Assembly (NCBI RefSeq): GCF_003173615.1
Contig: NZ_QGNA01000004.1
Location: forward strand, 248,001 to 312,000
Direction of reading: 5' to 3'
Length of the DNA stretch: 64,000 nucleotides
Origin: Falsiroseomonas bella
GTDB taxonomy: Bacteria > Pseudomonadota > Alphaproteobacteria > Acetobacterales > Acetobacteraceae
Shown: piece after piece, positions 16,496-24,615 of the stretch
Layout: every line of letters begins with the position of its first letter
Position numbering within the stretch: the stretch's first letter is position 1
Translations under genes and position numbers: made by a program
Notes under the pieces: model-generated
Database searches by the model: none
Told to the model about the DNA's origin: nothing
Seen by the model: the letters and a program-made list of their open reading frames with translations, nothing else

Positions 16496-17986
16496 ATGCA
16501 AGGCCCCGCGCCCGGCGATCGCCCGATGCCCGAGATTCCAGCGGGCGACCTCGCGGATGCCGTCCGCCAGCTTCGTCGCGCCTCGGTGCTCGTGGTGGGC
16601 GACGCCATGCTCGACCGCTACGTCTATGGCAGGGTGCAGCGCGTCAGCCCCGAGGCGCCGGTGCCCGTGATCGCCGTGGAGCGCGAGGTCGCGATGCCCG
16701 GCGGTGCCGGCAACGTGGTCCGCAACCTGACCGCGCTCGGCGCGGCGGTGGCCTTCGTCTCCGTGGTGGGGGACGACCAGGCGGGCAGCGACCTCACCGG
16801 CCTGATCGGTGGCCAGCCCAATGTAGAGCCCTGGCTGCTGGTGCAGGGCGGCCGCGCCACCACCACCAAGACCCGCTTCATCGCCGCCGGCCAGCAATTG
16901 CTGCGCGCCGACCACGAGCAGTCGAGCGCCATCCATGAGCGCCTGGCCGAGCGCCTGGTGCGGATCGCGGCCGACGCGGTGGCGGCGACGACGGTGATGG
17001 TGCTGTCCGACTACCAGAAGGGCGTGCTGGCCGGCGACACCTGCCAGCGCCTGATCACCGCGGCACGGGCGGCCGGGCGGCGCGTGGTGGTGGACCCGAA
17101 GGGCGGCGACTACGGCCGCTATGCGGGCGCCGACCTGATCACGCCGAATCGCGCCGAGCTCGCCCTGGCCACCGGCATGCCGGTGGAGAGCGAGGAGGCG
17201 ATCGTCGCCGCCGCGGAGACGCTGCGCACGCGCCACGGCTTCGGCGCCGTGCTGGTGACCCGCAGCGAGGACGGGATGACGCTGGCGGATGCCGACGCGG
17301 TGCGTCACTTCCCGGCCGAAGCGCCGGAGGTGCACGACGTCTCCGGCGCCGGCGACACGGTGGTGGCGGTGGTGGCGGCGGGAATCGCGGCCGGGCTTCC
17401 GGTGCCCTTGGCCGCGCGGCTCGCGAACATTGCGGCGGGCATCGTGGTGGGAAAGATCGGCACCGCCGTCGCCCGCGAATCCGACCTGCTGGAGGCGCTG
17501 ACGCCGGAGCGCGGCGCACTGCGCAAGGTGATGGGCCGCGCCCAGGCGGTGGAGCAGGTGGAGCGCTGGCGCCGCCGCGGCTGGCGGATCGGCTTCACCA
17601 ATGGCTGCTTCGACCTGCTGCATCCGGGCCATGTCCATCTGCTGGAACAGGCGCGCGGCTGGTGCGACCGGCTGGTGGTGGGGCTGAACGCCGATTCCAG
17701 CGTGAAGCGCCTGAAGGGCCCGTCCCGCCCGATCCAGGGCGAGGCGGCGCGTGCCGCGGTGCTGGCGAGCCTCGCTTCGGTGGACTGCGTGACCCTGTTC
17801 GAGGAGGACACGCCGGTGGAGCTGATCCGGCAGTTGCGGCCTGACGTGCTGGTGAAGGGCGCGGACTACACGGTTGCGCAGGTGGTCGGCGGCGACCTGG
17901 TGGGCGAGTGGGGTGGCGTGGTGAAGCTCGCGGCGCTGCTGCCCGGCCAGAGCACCACGGCGACGGTGGCCAAGATCAAGGGCTGA
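16496..17986 (+). CDS. hldE: Bifunctional heptose 7-phosphate kinase / heptose 1-phosphate adenylyltransferase
   Basis: A 496-residue two-domain enzyme for ADP-heptose, the precursor of the lipopolysaccharide inner core. The N-terminal ribokinase-type domain (about 10-330) shows VLVVGDAMLDRYVYG, the GGAGNV motif and the catalytic DVSGAGDT with Asp287. The C-terminal nucleotidyltransferase (about 355-496) shows NGCFDLLHPGHVHLLEQA with HPGH at 376-379, and the GLNADSSVKRLKG segment. The length is close to that of E. coli HldE. ATG 16496 or 16526 could be the start; both leave the kinase fold intact. The stop overlaps the dNTPase start (TGATG). Confidence 0.95.
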   Translation: MQGPAPGDRPMPEIPAGDLADAVRQLRRASVLVVGDAMLDRYVYGRVQRVSPEAPVPVIAVEREVAMPGGAGNVVRNLTALGAAVAFVSVVGDDQAGSDLTGLIGGQPNVEPWLLVQGGRATTTKTRFIAAGQQLLRADHEQSSAIHERLAERLVRIAADAVAATTVMVLSDYQKGVLAGDTCQRLITAARAAGRRVVVDPKGGDYGRYAGADLITPNRAELALATGMPVESEEAIVAAAETLRTRHGFGAVLVTRSEDGMTLADADAVRHFPAEAPEVHDVSGAGDTVVAVVAAGIAAGLPVPLAARLANIAAGIVVGKIGTAVARESDLLEALTPERGALRKVMGRAQAVEQVERWRRRGWRIGFTNGCFDLLHPGHVHLLEQARGWCDRLVVGLNADSSVKRLKGPSRPIQGEAARAAVLASLASVDCVTLFEEDTPVELIRQLRPDVLVKGADYTVAQVVGGDLVGEWGGVVKLAALLPGQSTTATVAKIKG

Positions 17987-19311
17987 TGGACTGGGCGCTG
18001 CTGTTCCGCGACGACCGCTTCGAGGGCGGCGCGCGGCGGCCGGACGACAACCGCAACGCCTTCCAGATCGACCAGGACCGCATCGTCTTCTCCCGCCCCT
18101 TCCGGCGGCTGCAGAAGAAGACGCAGGTGCATCCGCTGCCGACCAACGCGCATGTGCGCAACCGCCTGGTCCACACGCTGGAAGTGGCGAGCGTCGGCCG
18201 CTCCCTCGGTTTCGCGACGGGCACGGCGCTACGCGAGGCGGGCGTGGACTTCGGGCGCACGCCGGACGACCTGGGCTACCTGGTGCAGGCCACCTGCCTC
18301 GCGCATGACATCGGCAACCCGCCCTTCGGCCATGCGGGGGAGGAGGTGATCGCGGAGTGGATGGCGGGCTTCCTGGCGCGGAGCGGGTCGCTCGGCCTCG
18401 ATCCCGACCTCGCGCATTTCGACGGCAATGCGCAGGGTTTTCGGATCCTGACGCGGGCGGATGGCTACCGGCAACGCGGCGGGATGAAGCTGACCCTCGC
18501 GACGCTCGCGGCCTTCCTGAAGTATCCCTGGGACGCCGGCGATCCGCGCGCGGCGCGCGGCGGCCGGCCGGGCGTGAAGTTCGGCCATTTCGCCACCGAG
18601 GCGGCGGCCTTCGCCGCGGTGTGGCAGGCGGCGGGGCTCGCCGGGGAGAACCCGCGCCACCCAGCGGTGTGGCTGATGGAGGCCGCGGACGACATCGTCT
18701 ATTCGCTGGCGGATCTCGAGGACGCGGTCGAACTCGGCATGATCGGGTACGGCGAGTATCGCGACCTCGTCGCGCCCTGCTGCACCAGCACACGCAGCCT
18801 GGAGGCGGAGGAGACGGTGCCGCAGCGCATCGCGTATCTCCGCGCGCGGGCGATCGGCACGCTGATCGAGGCGTGCAAGGACGCCTTCCTGGCGAACCGC
18901 GAGGCGATCCTGGCGGGGGCGGTGCCGCCGCGGCAGGGGTTGCTCGATCTCTGCGACGGCGCGGGGCGGCCGCATGCGGCGGCGCTGGCGGCGATCAAGG
19001 CGCACAATGCGCGGGTGATCTATTTCCATCCGCGCAAGATCGAGTTCGAGATCGGCGCGCAGGACGTGCTGGGCAAGGCGCTCGACGTCTTCGTGCCCGC
19101 CTGCCTCGCCTTCGTCCGGTCGGGCGGCGACCGCGCGGGGCTGACGCACCGGCAGCGGCAGGTTCTCTCGCTCATGCAGGACTACGAGCCGCGGGCGGAT
19201 TTCTCGCCCTCCGAAAACATTCGCTGCGCGATCGACTTCGTCGCGGGCATGACGGACGACTATGCGAGCTACCTGGCGGCGCGGCTGCGGGGGCTCGATC
19301 CGGCGCTGTAG
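17986..19311 (+). CDS. dgt: Deoxyguanosine triphosphate triphosphohydrolase-like protein
   Basis: A 441-residue HD-domain protein of the dNTP triphosphohydrolase family, which cleaves dNTPs to nucleoside and triphosphate. Motifs include DDNRNAFQIDQDRIVFSRPF, RRLQKKTQVHP, NRLVHTLEVASVGRSLG and the metal-binding AHDIGNPPFGHAGE with His107 and Asp108; PAVWLMEAADDIVYSLADLEDA carries the later conserved aspartates. The length and the gap between domains fit the Dgt/alphaproteobacterial group. It starts on the last base of the hldE stop, so it is translationally coupled to an LPS gene, which is an unusual pairing. Confidence 0.92.
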   Translation: MDWALLFRDDRFEGGARRPDDNRNAFQIDQDRIVFSRPFRRLQKKTQVHPLPTNAHVRNRLVHTLEVASVGRSLGFATGTALREAGVDFGRTPDDLGYLVQATCLAHDIGNPPFGHAGEEVIAEWMAGFLARSGSLGLDPDLAHFDGNAQGFRILTRADGYRQRGGMKLTLATLAAFLKYPWDAGDPRAARGGRPGVKFGHFATEAAAFAAVWQAAGLAGENPRHPAVWLMEAADDIVYSLADLEDAVELGMIGYGEYRDLVAPCCTSTRSLEAEETVPQRIAYLRARAIGTLIEACKDAFLANREAILAGAVPPRQGLLDLCDGAGRPHAAALAAIKAHNARVIYFHPRKIEFEIGAQDVLGKALDVFVPACLAFVRSGGDRAGLTHRQRQVLSLMQDYEPRADFSPSENIRCAIDFVAGMTDDYASYLAARLRGLDPAL

Positions 19312-19326
19312 CGGGGTAAGGGTGCG

Positions 19327-19806
19327 CTACTCCACCCTGAGCGCCGCCCGCAGCTCCGCCAGGCCCGCCGGATCCTGCATGGCCGCCAGCCGCCCCGCCG
19401 CCGTCACCGCATAGCGGTGCAACAGCGCCTTGCGGCGGGCGCCCGCCAGCCGATGGTCCGGTGCCTCCCGTACGCGCGTCGCATCGGTGCCATCGGTCAC
19501 CAGCAGCCCCACCTCCTCCGGGATCAACTCCTGCGGGAAATCCAGGTCCACGGCGAAATACAGCCGGTCGCAGAACTCCCGGTACTCCGGCCATTTCTGG
19601 TCCGAGAGAAAATCGCGGGCGCAGGACTTCACCTCGATCACCGCGAAGCCGCCATCGGGCAGCAGCGCCAGGATGTCCGCGCGGCGGCCATTGGGCAGCG
19701 GCATCTCGGTCACCGGCGCCCAGCCGAGCCGTGCGCAGAACCGCGCGGCGGCCCGGCAGACGGCCAGGGTGCGGGCCGCCGGCGGCGGCGCGAAGGCAAG
19801 GGACAT
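19327..19806 (-). CDS. mmcB: MmcB family DNA repair protein
   Basis: A 159-residue protein with a PD-(D/E)XK nuclease fold: the conserved core is GRRADILALLPDGGFAVIEVKS followed by FLSDQKWPEYREFCDRLYFAV. The aspartate in RADIL and the EVK triad correspond to the metal-binding site. MmcB is known in alphaproteobacteria as an SOS-linked DNA repair protein. The start at 19806 (MSLAFAPPPAARTLAV) was preferred because the longer frame adds a non-conserved leader. I see no LexA box in the 90 bases before it, so SOS control is not supported here. It converges with the dNTPase gene. Confidence 0.85.
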   Translation of the reverse strand: MSLAFAPPPAARTLAVCRAAARFCARLGWAPVTEMPLPNGRRADILALLPDGGFAVIEVKSCARDFLSDQKWPEYREFCDRLYFAVDLDFPQELIPEEVGLLVTDGTDATRVREAPDHRLAGARRKALLHRYAVTAAGRLAAMQDPAGLAELRAALRVE

Positions 19807-19896
19807 GGGCGCATGTTCGCCCTCCGTTCGCGCAACGGTCAAGCCTCGGGCAAACAGCCGGGAACCTCGGCACGCATCGCGCGTGTTGGGCTGACC

Positions 19897-20316
19897 ATGG
19901 TCGCCACGCGCTTCGCCGTTGCCATCCACATCCTCCTCCTCCTCGCCACCGAGCCGGGCGGGCAGGCGACAAGCGGCCGGATCGCGGGCAGCGTCGGCAC
20001 CAACCCGGTGGTGATCCGCCGCCTGGCCGGGCAGCTCGCCCGGGCCGGGCTGCTCAGGGTCCGGCGCGGGCCGGGCGGGGCGGAGCTCGCCCGCCCGCCG
20101 GAGGAGATCACGCTGGCCGAGGTCTGGATGGCGATGCGCCGGCCGGGCCTGCCCCTTCTGCCGAATCATCCGGGGCCCCGGATGAACGGCGACGCTCTCG
20201 GCCGCGCGGTGCCCGGGCTGCTGCGCGGGGTGCTGGACGACGCGGAGCGCGCCATGGAGGACCACCTCTCCGGGGTCACGCTGCGGGAATTGCATGCACG
20301 GGTGGTCGAAGCGTGA
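19897..20316 (+). CDS. Rrf2 family transcriptional regulator lacking cysteines
   Basis: A 139-residue winged-helix regulator. The N-terminal RFAVAIHILLLLA, followed by ATSGRIAGSVGTNPVVIRRLAGQLARAGLL and the wing VRRGPGGAELARPPEEITL, matches Rrf2 proteins. IscR and NsrR in this family bind an iron-sulfur cluster through three cysteines, but this protein has none, so it resembles the YwnA subgroup that senses by other means. The target is unknown. It is divergent from mmcB (90-base gap) and followed by a small membrane protein gene. Confidence 0.88.
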   Translation: MVATRFAVAIHILLLLATEPGGQATSGRIAGSVGTNPVVIRRLAGQLARAGLLRVRRGPGGAELARPPEEITLAEVWMAMRRPGLPLLPNHPGPRMNGDALGRAVPGLLRGVLDDAERAMEDHLSGVTLRELHARVVEA

Positions 20317-20428
20317 GCAGTCCGGCGGCGCGGCCGGCTCGCACGCCGCGTCAGGCCGCGAATTCCAGGTTGAAGACGCCGCCGCGACACGGCCATGCTG
20401 CGCAACCCGACCGGGAGACGACGCCCCG

Positions 20429-20809
20429 ATGGATCCCCTGGAGTTCGTCACGGACCGCAGCATCCGCCGCGCGCTCGGCTTCGCCGGGCTCGGCGTCGGG
20501 CTCGTGATGCTGTCGCTGTCCTATGACCTGCCGCTCGCTTTCCGCAGCGGCGCCGACCTGGCCGCGCTGGTGGCGGTGACGCTGCTGGTGATGGCCTGGC
20601 GCACGCCGGGGCGGGACATGCGGCACAGCGAGCCCCTGATGATGCTGCAGGAACTTGCGCCGGAGACGGTTCAGGGAATGGCGCGGGCCGAGGTGCAGCG
20701 GCGCCTGAAGGAGGTGCTGCGCCGCCGCCTGCTGTGGCATGCCGAGCGCGTCGGGCTGCTGGCGGTGGCCCTGTGGGCGGCGATGCTGGTCGTTACCGCC
20801 CTGCGGTAG
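20429..20809 (+). CDS. Small hypothetical membrane protein
   Basis: A 126-residue protein with two hydrophobic stretches near the N-terminus (about 17-32 and 42-60), a charged middle region (PGRDMRHSEPLMMLQELAPETVQG, about 64-90) that could be cytoplasmic, and a C-terminal helix (LLAVALWAAMLVVTALR). I do not recognise a family. The start at 20429 follows a weak purine stretch (GGGAGACGACG). It is convergent with the GNAT gene five bases away; an operon with the Rrf2 gene upstream is possible (112-base gap). Confidence 0.6.
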   Translation: MDPLEFVTDRSIRRALGFAGLGVGLVMLSLSYDLPLAFRSGADLAALVAVTLLVMAWRTPGRDMRHSEPLMMLQELAPETVQGMARAEVQRRLKEVLRRRLLWHAERVGLLAVALWAAMLVVTALR

Positions 20810-20814
20810 GGAAT

Positions 20815-21336
20815 TCAGCCCGGCAGGCTGCGGTCACCCTCGCCGAGCGGCTTCTGCATGACGACGAGGTCCACCCAGCGGCCGAACTTCAGGCCCACGG
20901 ACTTCACGATCCCCGCCTGCCGGAAGCCGAGCGAGACATGCAGCCCGATCGAGCCGACATTCTCGGCATCGCCGATCAGCGCCAGCATCTGGCGGAAGCC
21001 CGCTTCCTCGGCGCGGTCGAGCAGCGCCTGGACCAGCGCCTTGCCGACGCCCTGGCCGCGCACGTCGTCGCGCACATAGATCGCGTTCTCGGCGCAGTGC
21101 CGATAGGCGGAGCGGTCGCGGAACTGTTCGTAATGGGCGTAGCCGAGCAGCGTGCCGTCCGGTGCCTCCGCCACCAGCCAGGCCCAGCCATGGGCGCGGA
21201 TGCGGGTGAGCCGGGCGGCCATCTGCGCGGCGTCGGGCGGCACCTCCTCGAAGGTGCCGGCGCCGTGCAGCACGTGATGCGCGAAGATCGCGGTGATCGC
21301 GGGCACGTCGGCATCGGTGGCGTCGCGGATCTGCAT
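20815..21336 (-). CDS. GNAT acetyltransferase, phosphinothricin acetyltransferase-like
   Basis: A 173-residue GNAT enzyme. The acetyl-CoA site is VRDDVRGQGVGKALVQALL; IRDATDADVPAITAIFAHHV at the N-terminus and GSIGLHVSLGFRQAGIVKSVGLKFGRWVDLV at the end are characteristic of the Pat/Bar and MnaT group, which acetylate phosphinothricin, methionine sulfoximine or methionine. The natural substrate here is not known. It is preceded by the tandem 62-bp repeat array rather than by an operon partner. Confidence 0.85.
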   Translation of the reverse strand: MQIRDATDADVPAITAIFAHHVLHGAGTFEEVPPDAAQMAARLTRIRAHGWAWLVAEAPDGTLLGYAHYEQFRDRSAYRHCAENAIYVRDDVRGQGVGKALVQALLDRAEEAGFRQMLALIGDAENVGSIGLHVSLGFRQAGIVKSVGLKFGRWVDLVVMQKPLGEGDRSLPG

Positions 21337-21397
21337 GGGGCAGGCGCTTACGTCCGGTCGCGCGCGGCGGCAAGCTTCGCGGGCGTGATTGTAGCGC

Positions 21398-21565
21398 GGG
21401 CCGATTCAGACCTGCGGGGCTTCGCCCCTTCGGTCATCGGGTAGCTTTGCATGCGTAGCGGGCCGATTCAGACCTGCGGGGCTTCGCCCCTTCGGTCATC
21501 GGGTAGCTTTGCATGCGTAGCGGGCCGATTCAGACCTGCGGGGCTTCGCCCCTTCGGTCATCGGG
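21398..21565. repeat. Tandem 62-bp repeat, 2.7 copies (family A)
   Basis: Units start at 21398, 21460 and 21522 and are essentially identical; the third stops after 44 bases. Each unit carries GGGCCGATTCAGACCTGCGG, then a hairpin GGGGCTTCGCCCC, CTTCGGTCATCGGG, and a spacer TAGCTTTGCATGCGTAGC. Single copies of the hairpin part, without the spacer, lie at 40685-40733 and (inverted) 61740-61791. The array lies between the 3' end of the amidase gene and the GNAT start and may terminate the amidase transcript. Confidence 0.9.
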
Positions 21566-21570
21566 CCGCG

Positions 21571-22767
21571 TCAACCCGGCAGCTGCAGTGCCTCGGCCAC
21601 GCGCTCGGCCAGAGCCAGCAGCGCGCGGTCGCGGCCCGGCGCGGCAACCAGCGAGAGGCCGACCGGCGCGCCCTCCGCCTTTGCCGCCGGCAGGCTGACC
21701 TCGCAAAGCCCCGCGAGGCCGGCGATGGCGGTGACACCCATGGTCCGCTCGCGCACCGCCTGCTGCATGTCCATGGCCGAATCGAGCCGCGGCGCCGGGA
21801 TGGGCGAGGTCGGGTAGACAAGCACGGCGCCGCCCGCGAGCAGCGCGCGCACGCGCTGGCGCACCGAATCCCGCAGGCGCCTTCCGGCCGCCGCCGCCGC
21901 CGGGTCCACCGCCTTCGCCGCGGCGAAGCGTTCGCCCACGCCGGGGCCGAACTGCGGCTTCGTCGCCTCGATCCAGGAACCGAGGCTCGCCCAGGCTTCC
22001 TCGGCCTGCACCACGCGGAAATTCTCGTAGAGCTGGTCGAGGGTCTCGGGCACCAGGTGGATGCCCATGGCCGGGCCGAGCACGCGCTCCGCCGCGCCCA
22101 GCGCGCCGGACAGCGCCGCGGCGGTCGCCGGGACGGCGTTGATCCAGGCCTCCTGCACCTTCAGCAGCGGGCCGAGCGGCGCATCGCCGCCCGAGGGCAG
22201 CAGCACCTCGCCGACCCGGCGCAGCACGGCGGCGTCGCGGGCGAACCAGCCCGGCGTGTCGAAGGAGGGACCGAGCGGGCAGGCGCCGGCCAGGCTGATC
22301 ACCCCCCAGGAGGGGCGGATGCCGAAGACGCCGCAATAGGACGCCGGGATGCGCACCGACCCGCCCGTGTCGGACCCCAGCGCGAAATCCACCAGCCCCG
22401 CCGCGACCGCCGCGGCCGAGCCGCAGGAGGAGCCGCCGGGGAAGCGGTCGGGCGCCGCCGGGTTGGTCGGCGTGCCGTGCCAGACATTCTCGCCGGTCAG
22501 GCCATAGGCCAGTTCCACGGTCTTGGTCTTGCCGCGCAGGCTGGCGCCGGCCTGCAGCAGGGACTGGACGATCGGCGCCGTGGCGGCGGCCGGGGGATGG
22601 GTGCGGGCCCAGTCCGGGTTGCCATAGGTGGTCGGCGCGCCGGCGACGTCGAACAGGTCCTTGACCGCGAAATCGAGCCCGGCCAGCGGCCCTTCCGCCG
22701 CACCGGCGAGTTCCACGCGCGGCCCCGGCACGAAGGCGCCCACCCGGTCCTCGATCTCGCGCGGCAT
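21571..22767 (-). CDS. Amidase (amidase signature family)
   Basis: A 398-residue amidase signature enzyme. The catalytic triad is visible: Lys in VKDLFDVAG, and the Ser-cis-Ser pair in the glycine-serine motif PGGSSCGSAAAVAAG followed by DFALGSDTGGSVRIPASYCG. The family hydrolyses amides in metabolism or nutrient use; no specific substrate is indicated. The length fits short members of the family (AtzF and indoleacetamide hydrolases are longer). I chose the ATG at 22767 because the frame upstream is not conserved. Tandem hairpin repeats follow its stop. Confidence 0.9.
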   Translation of the reverse strand: MPREIEDRVGAFVPGPRVELAGAAEGPLAGLDFAVKDLFDVAGAPTTYGNPDWARTHPPAAATAPIVQSLLQAGASLRGKTKTVELAYGLTGENVWHGTPTNPAAPDRFPGGSSCGSAAAVAAGLVDFALGSDTGGSVRIPASYCGVFGIRPSWGVISLAGACPLGPSFDTPGWFARDAAVLRRVGEVLLPSGGDAPLGPLLKVQEAWINAVPATAAALSGALGAAERVLGPAMGIHLVPETLDQLYENFRVVQAEEAWASLGSWIEATKPQFGPGVGERFAAAKAVDPAAAAAGRRLRDSVRQRVRALLAGGAVLVYPTSPIPAPRLDSAMDMQQAVRERTMGVTAIAGLAGLCEVSLPAAKAEGAPVGLSLVAAPGRDRALLALAERVAEALQLPG

Positions 22768-22849
22768 GGCAGGCCTGTCCCCGATCAGTTCTTGTCGCAA
22801 CGGAACCTGCGGCAACTGGGGCGCGAAGACAATGCCGGGCGCGGCCCGC

Positions 22850-23545
22850 CTAGCCCGCCAGCCCGGCCGTCGCGGCCGAGAGGCTGCTGCGCGGCGCGCC
22901 CAGATGGTCCCAGTTCGAATCGTCCAGCCAGGCGGCGATGGCATCCCGCCGTGCCGGCCATTCCTCGGCCAGGATGGAATACCAGGCGGTGTCGCGGCGC
23001 CGCCCTTTCACCACCAGATGGGCGCGGTGCTCGCCCTCGAAGACGAAGCCGAGCCGGTCGGCGGCGGCGCGGGAGGGGGCGTTGAGCGCGTTGCACTTCC
23101 AGACCAGGCGGCGGTAGCCGAGGTCGTCCATCGCGTGGCGCATCAGCAGGAACATCGCCTCGGTCGCCGCCCGCGTGCGCTGCATGCGGGGCGAGAACCA
23201 GATGTTGCCGAGCTCGATCGCGGCGTGGGCGGGCTGGATCTCCATCAGCGTCAGCCAGCCCTCGACCCGGCCGGAGCGGAGCGGGCGGACGGCCCAGGCC
23301 ATCGGGTCGTGGGTGGTGGCGAAGGCGGCGACATGGCGGCGCATGGCGGCGGCGTCAGCGAAGGGGCCGTAGCCCATATAGGCCCAGGAATGGCCCGCCG
23401 CGTCCGATTGCGCGGCCTGCCAGAGATCCTCGGCATGGCGCAGCGCCAGCGGCTCCAGCACCACCGCCCCGCCGCGATGCGGGATGCGGGCGGGGAGGGG
23501 GCGTGGGGTGGGGTCCAGCTCGGGGCCGATGGGCGGCTCTGTCAT
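22850..23545 (-). CDS. GNAT family acetyltransferase (RimJ/RimL-like)
   Basis: A 231-residue protein with the RimJ/RimL-type arrangement: LEPLALRHAEDLWQAA near the start, AIELGNIWFSPRMQRTRAATEAMFLLMRHA in the acetyl-CoA region, RRLVWKCNALNAPSRAAADRLGFVFEG near the end and a HLVVKGRRRDTAWYSIL tail. The classic R-x-x-G-x-G/A pattern is relaxed to RTRAAT, as in many RimJ-like proteins. Natural substrate unknown. It is divergent from the ferredoxin reductase gene, with 123 bases between the starts. Confidence 0.82.
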   Translation of the reverse strand: MTEPPIGPELDPTPRPLPARIPHRGGAVVLEPLALRHAEDLWQAAQSDAAGHSWAYMGYGPFADAAAMRRHVAAFATTHDPMAWAVRPLRSGRVEGWLTLMEIQPAHAAIELGNIWFSPRMQRTRAATEAMFLLMRHAMDDLGYRRLVWKCNALNAPSRAAADRLGFVFEGEHRAHLVVKGRRRDTAWYSILAEEWPARRDAIAAWLDDSNWDHLGAPRSSLSAATAGLAG

Positions 23546-23668
23546 GCGTGGCGTTCCGCTGGTGTTTCGCGCGGGGCAGGATGCGCTCGCCGCGGGAGTT
23601 GCGCCATCGCAAGGCGCGCCGCCCTTCCGCGTTGCAGCATGCGCCCGCCGCAGGCATCTAGGAGACCC

Positions 23669-24493
23669 ATGAGCACCTCCGCCCCCGACATCACCGCGCC
23701 CGCCCCGCTGCCCGCGGCGCCCCCCGGCTTCTTCATGGAGCGGGTGCTGACGGTGCATCACTGGACCGACCGGCTGTTCTCCTTCACCTGCACGCGCGAC
23801 ACGTCCTTCCGCTTCGGCGCCGGCCAGTTCGCGATGATCGGGCTGGTGGTGGAGGGTAAGCCGCTGGTCCGCGCCTATTCCATGGTCTCCCCGCCCTGGG
23901 AGGAGCACCTGGAGTTCCTCTCCATCAAGGTGCAGCACGGGCCGCTGACCTCGCGCCTGCAGCACATCAGGCCTGGCGACGGCGTGCTGATCGGCAAGAA
24001 GGCGACCGGGACGCTGGTGAACGAGAACCTGCTGCCCGGCGGCGTGCTGTGGCTGTTCGCGACGGGCACCGGGCTCGCCCCCTTCATGAGCCTGATCCGC
24101 GAGCCCGAGACCTATGACCGCTTCGACCGGATCGTGCTGGTGCATACGGTCCGGCAGGTGGCGGAACTGGCCTATCGCGAGCTGATCTCGAAGGACCTGC
24201 CGGAGCACGAGCTGCTCGGCGAGATGGTGGCCGGCAAGCTCACCTACCTGCCGAGCGTGACCCGTGAGCCCTTCGGGACGACCGAGCGCATCACGACCAT
24301 GATCGAGAGCGGCAGCCTGACCGGCCGCTTCGGCCTGCCGCCGCTTTCGCCCGAGCGGGACAGGGCGATGCTCTGCGGGTCCGAGGCGATGAATGCCGAT
24401 GTCAGGGCGCTGCTGGAGGCGCGGGGCTTCGTCGAGGGTTCGAACAGTAACCCCGGCAGTTACGTCGTCGAAAAGGCCTTCGTCACCAAGTAG
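23669..24493 (+). CDS. fpr: Ferredoxin--NADP+ reductase
   Basis: A 274-residue FAD/NADPH flavoprotein of the Fpr type. FAD site: FGAGQFAMIGLVV and RAYSMVSPP (RxYS motif). NADP site: LFATGTGLAPFMSLIR and later SEAMNADVRALLE with the C-terminal VVEKAFVTK end, in which the usual aromatic C-terminal residue is replaced by FVTK as in the bacterial subclass I proteins. It shuttles electrons between NADPH and ferredoxin or flavodoxin, supplying iron-sulfur and stress reactions. The start follows AGGAGA at good spacing. Confidence 0.93.
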   Translation: MSTSAPDITAPAPLPAAPPGFFMERVLTVHHWTDRLFSFTCTRDTSFRFGAGQFAMIGLVVEGKPLVRAYSMVSPPWEEHLEFLSIKVQHGPLTSRLQHIRPGDGVLIGKKATGTLVNENLLPGGVLWLFATGTGLAPFMSLIREPETYDRFDRIVLVHTVRQVAELAYRELISKDLPEHELLGEMVAGKLTYLPSVTREPFGTTERITTMIESGSLTGRFGLPPLSPERDRAMLCGSEAMNADVRALLEARGFVEGSNSNPGSYVVEKAFVTK

Positions 24494-24615
24494 CCGCCGG
24501 GCGGATCGGCGGCGGCCTCAACCGGGCATTGCGTTGCGCCGCTTCCCTCCGTTAAGGAAGCGCACGTCAACCCGCCGGATCGCAGCAAAAGCAGCCGGCT
24601 GCTGGGAGGAATCGT

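Noticed and set aside
14561-18793. A single 1410-codon open frame on the minus strand across the propeller-protein and hldE regions
   Set aside because: It is a GC-rich shadow; only its last part (14561-15844) encodes a recognisable protein, and the hldE and dgt genes run on the other strand.
21398-21565. The 62-bp tandem array as a CRISPR
   Set aside because: The units are contiguous and identical with no variable spacers, and there are no cas genes.
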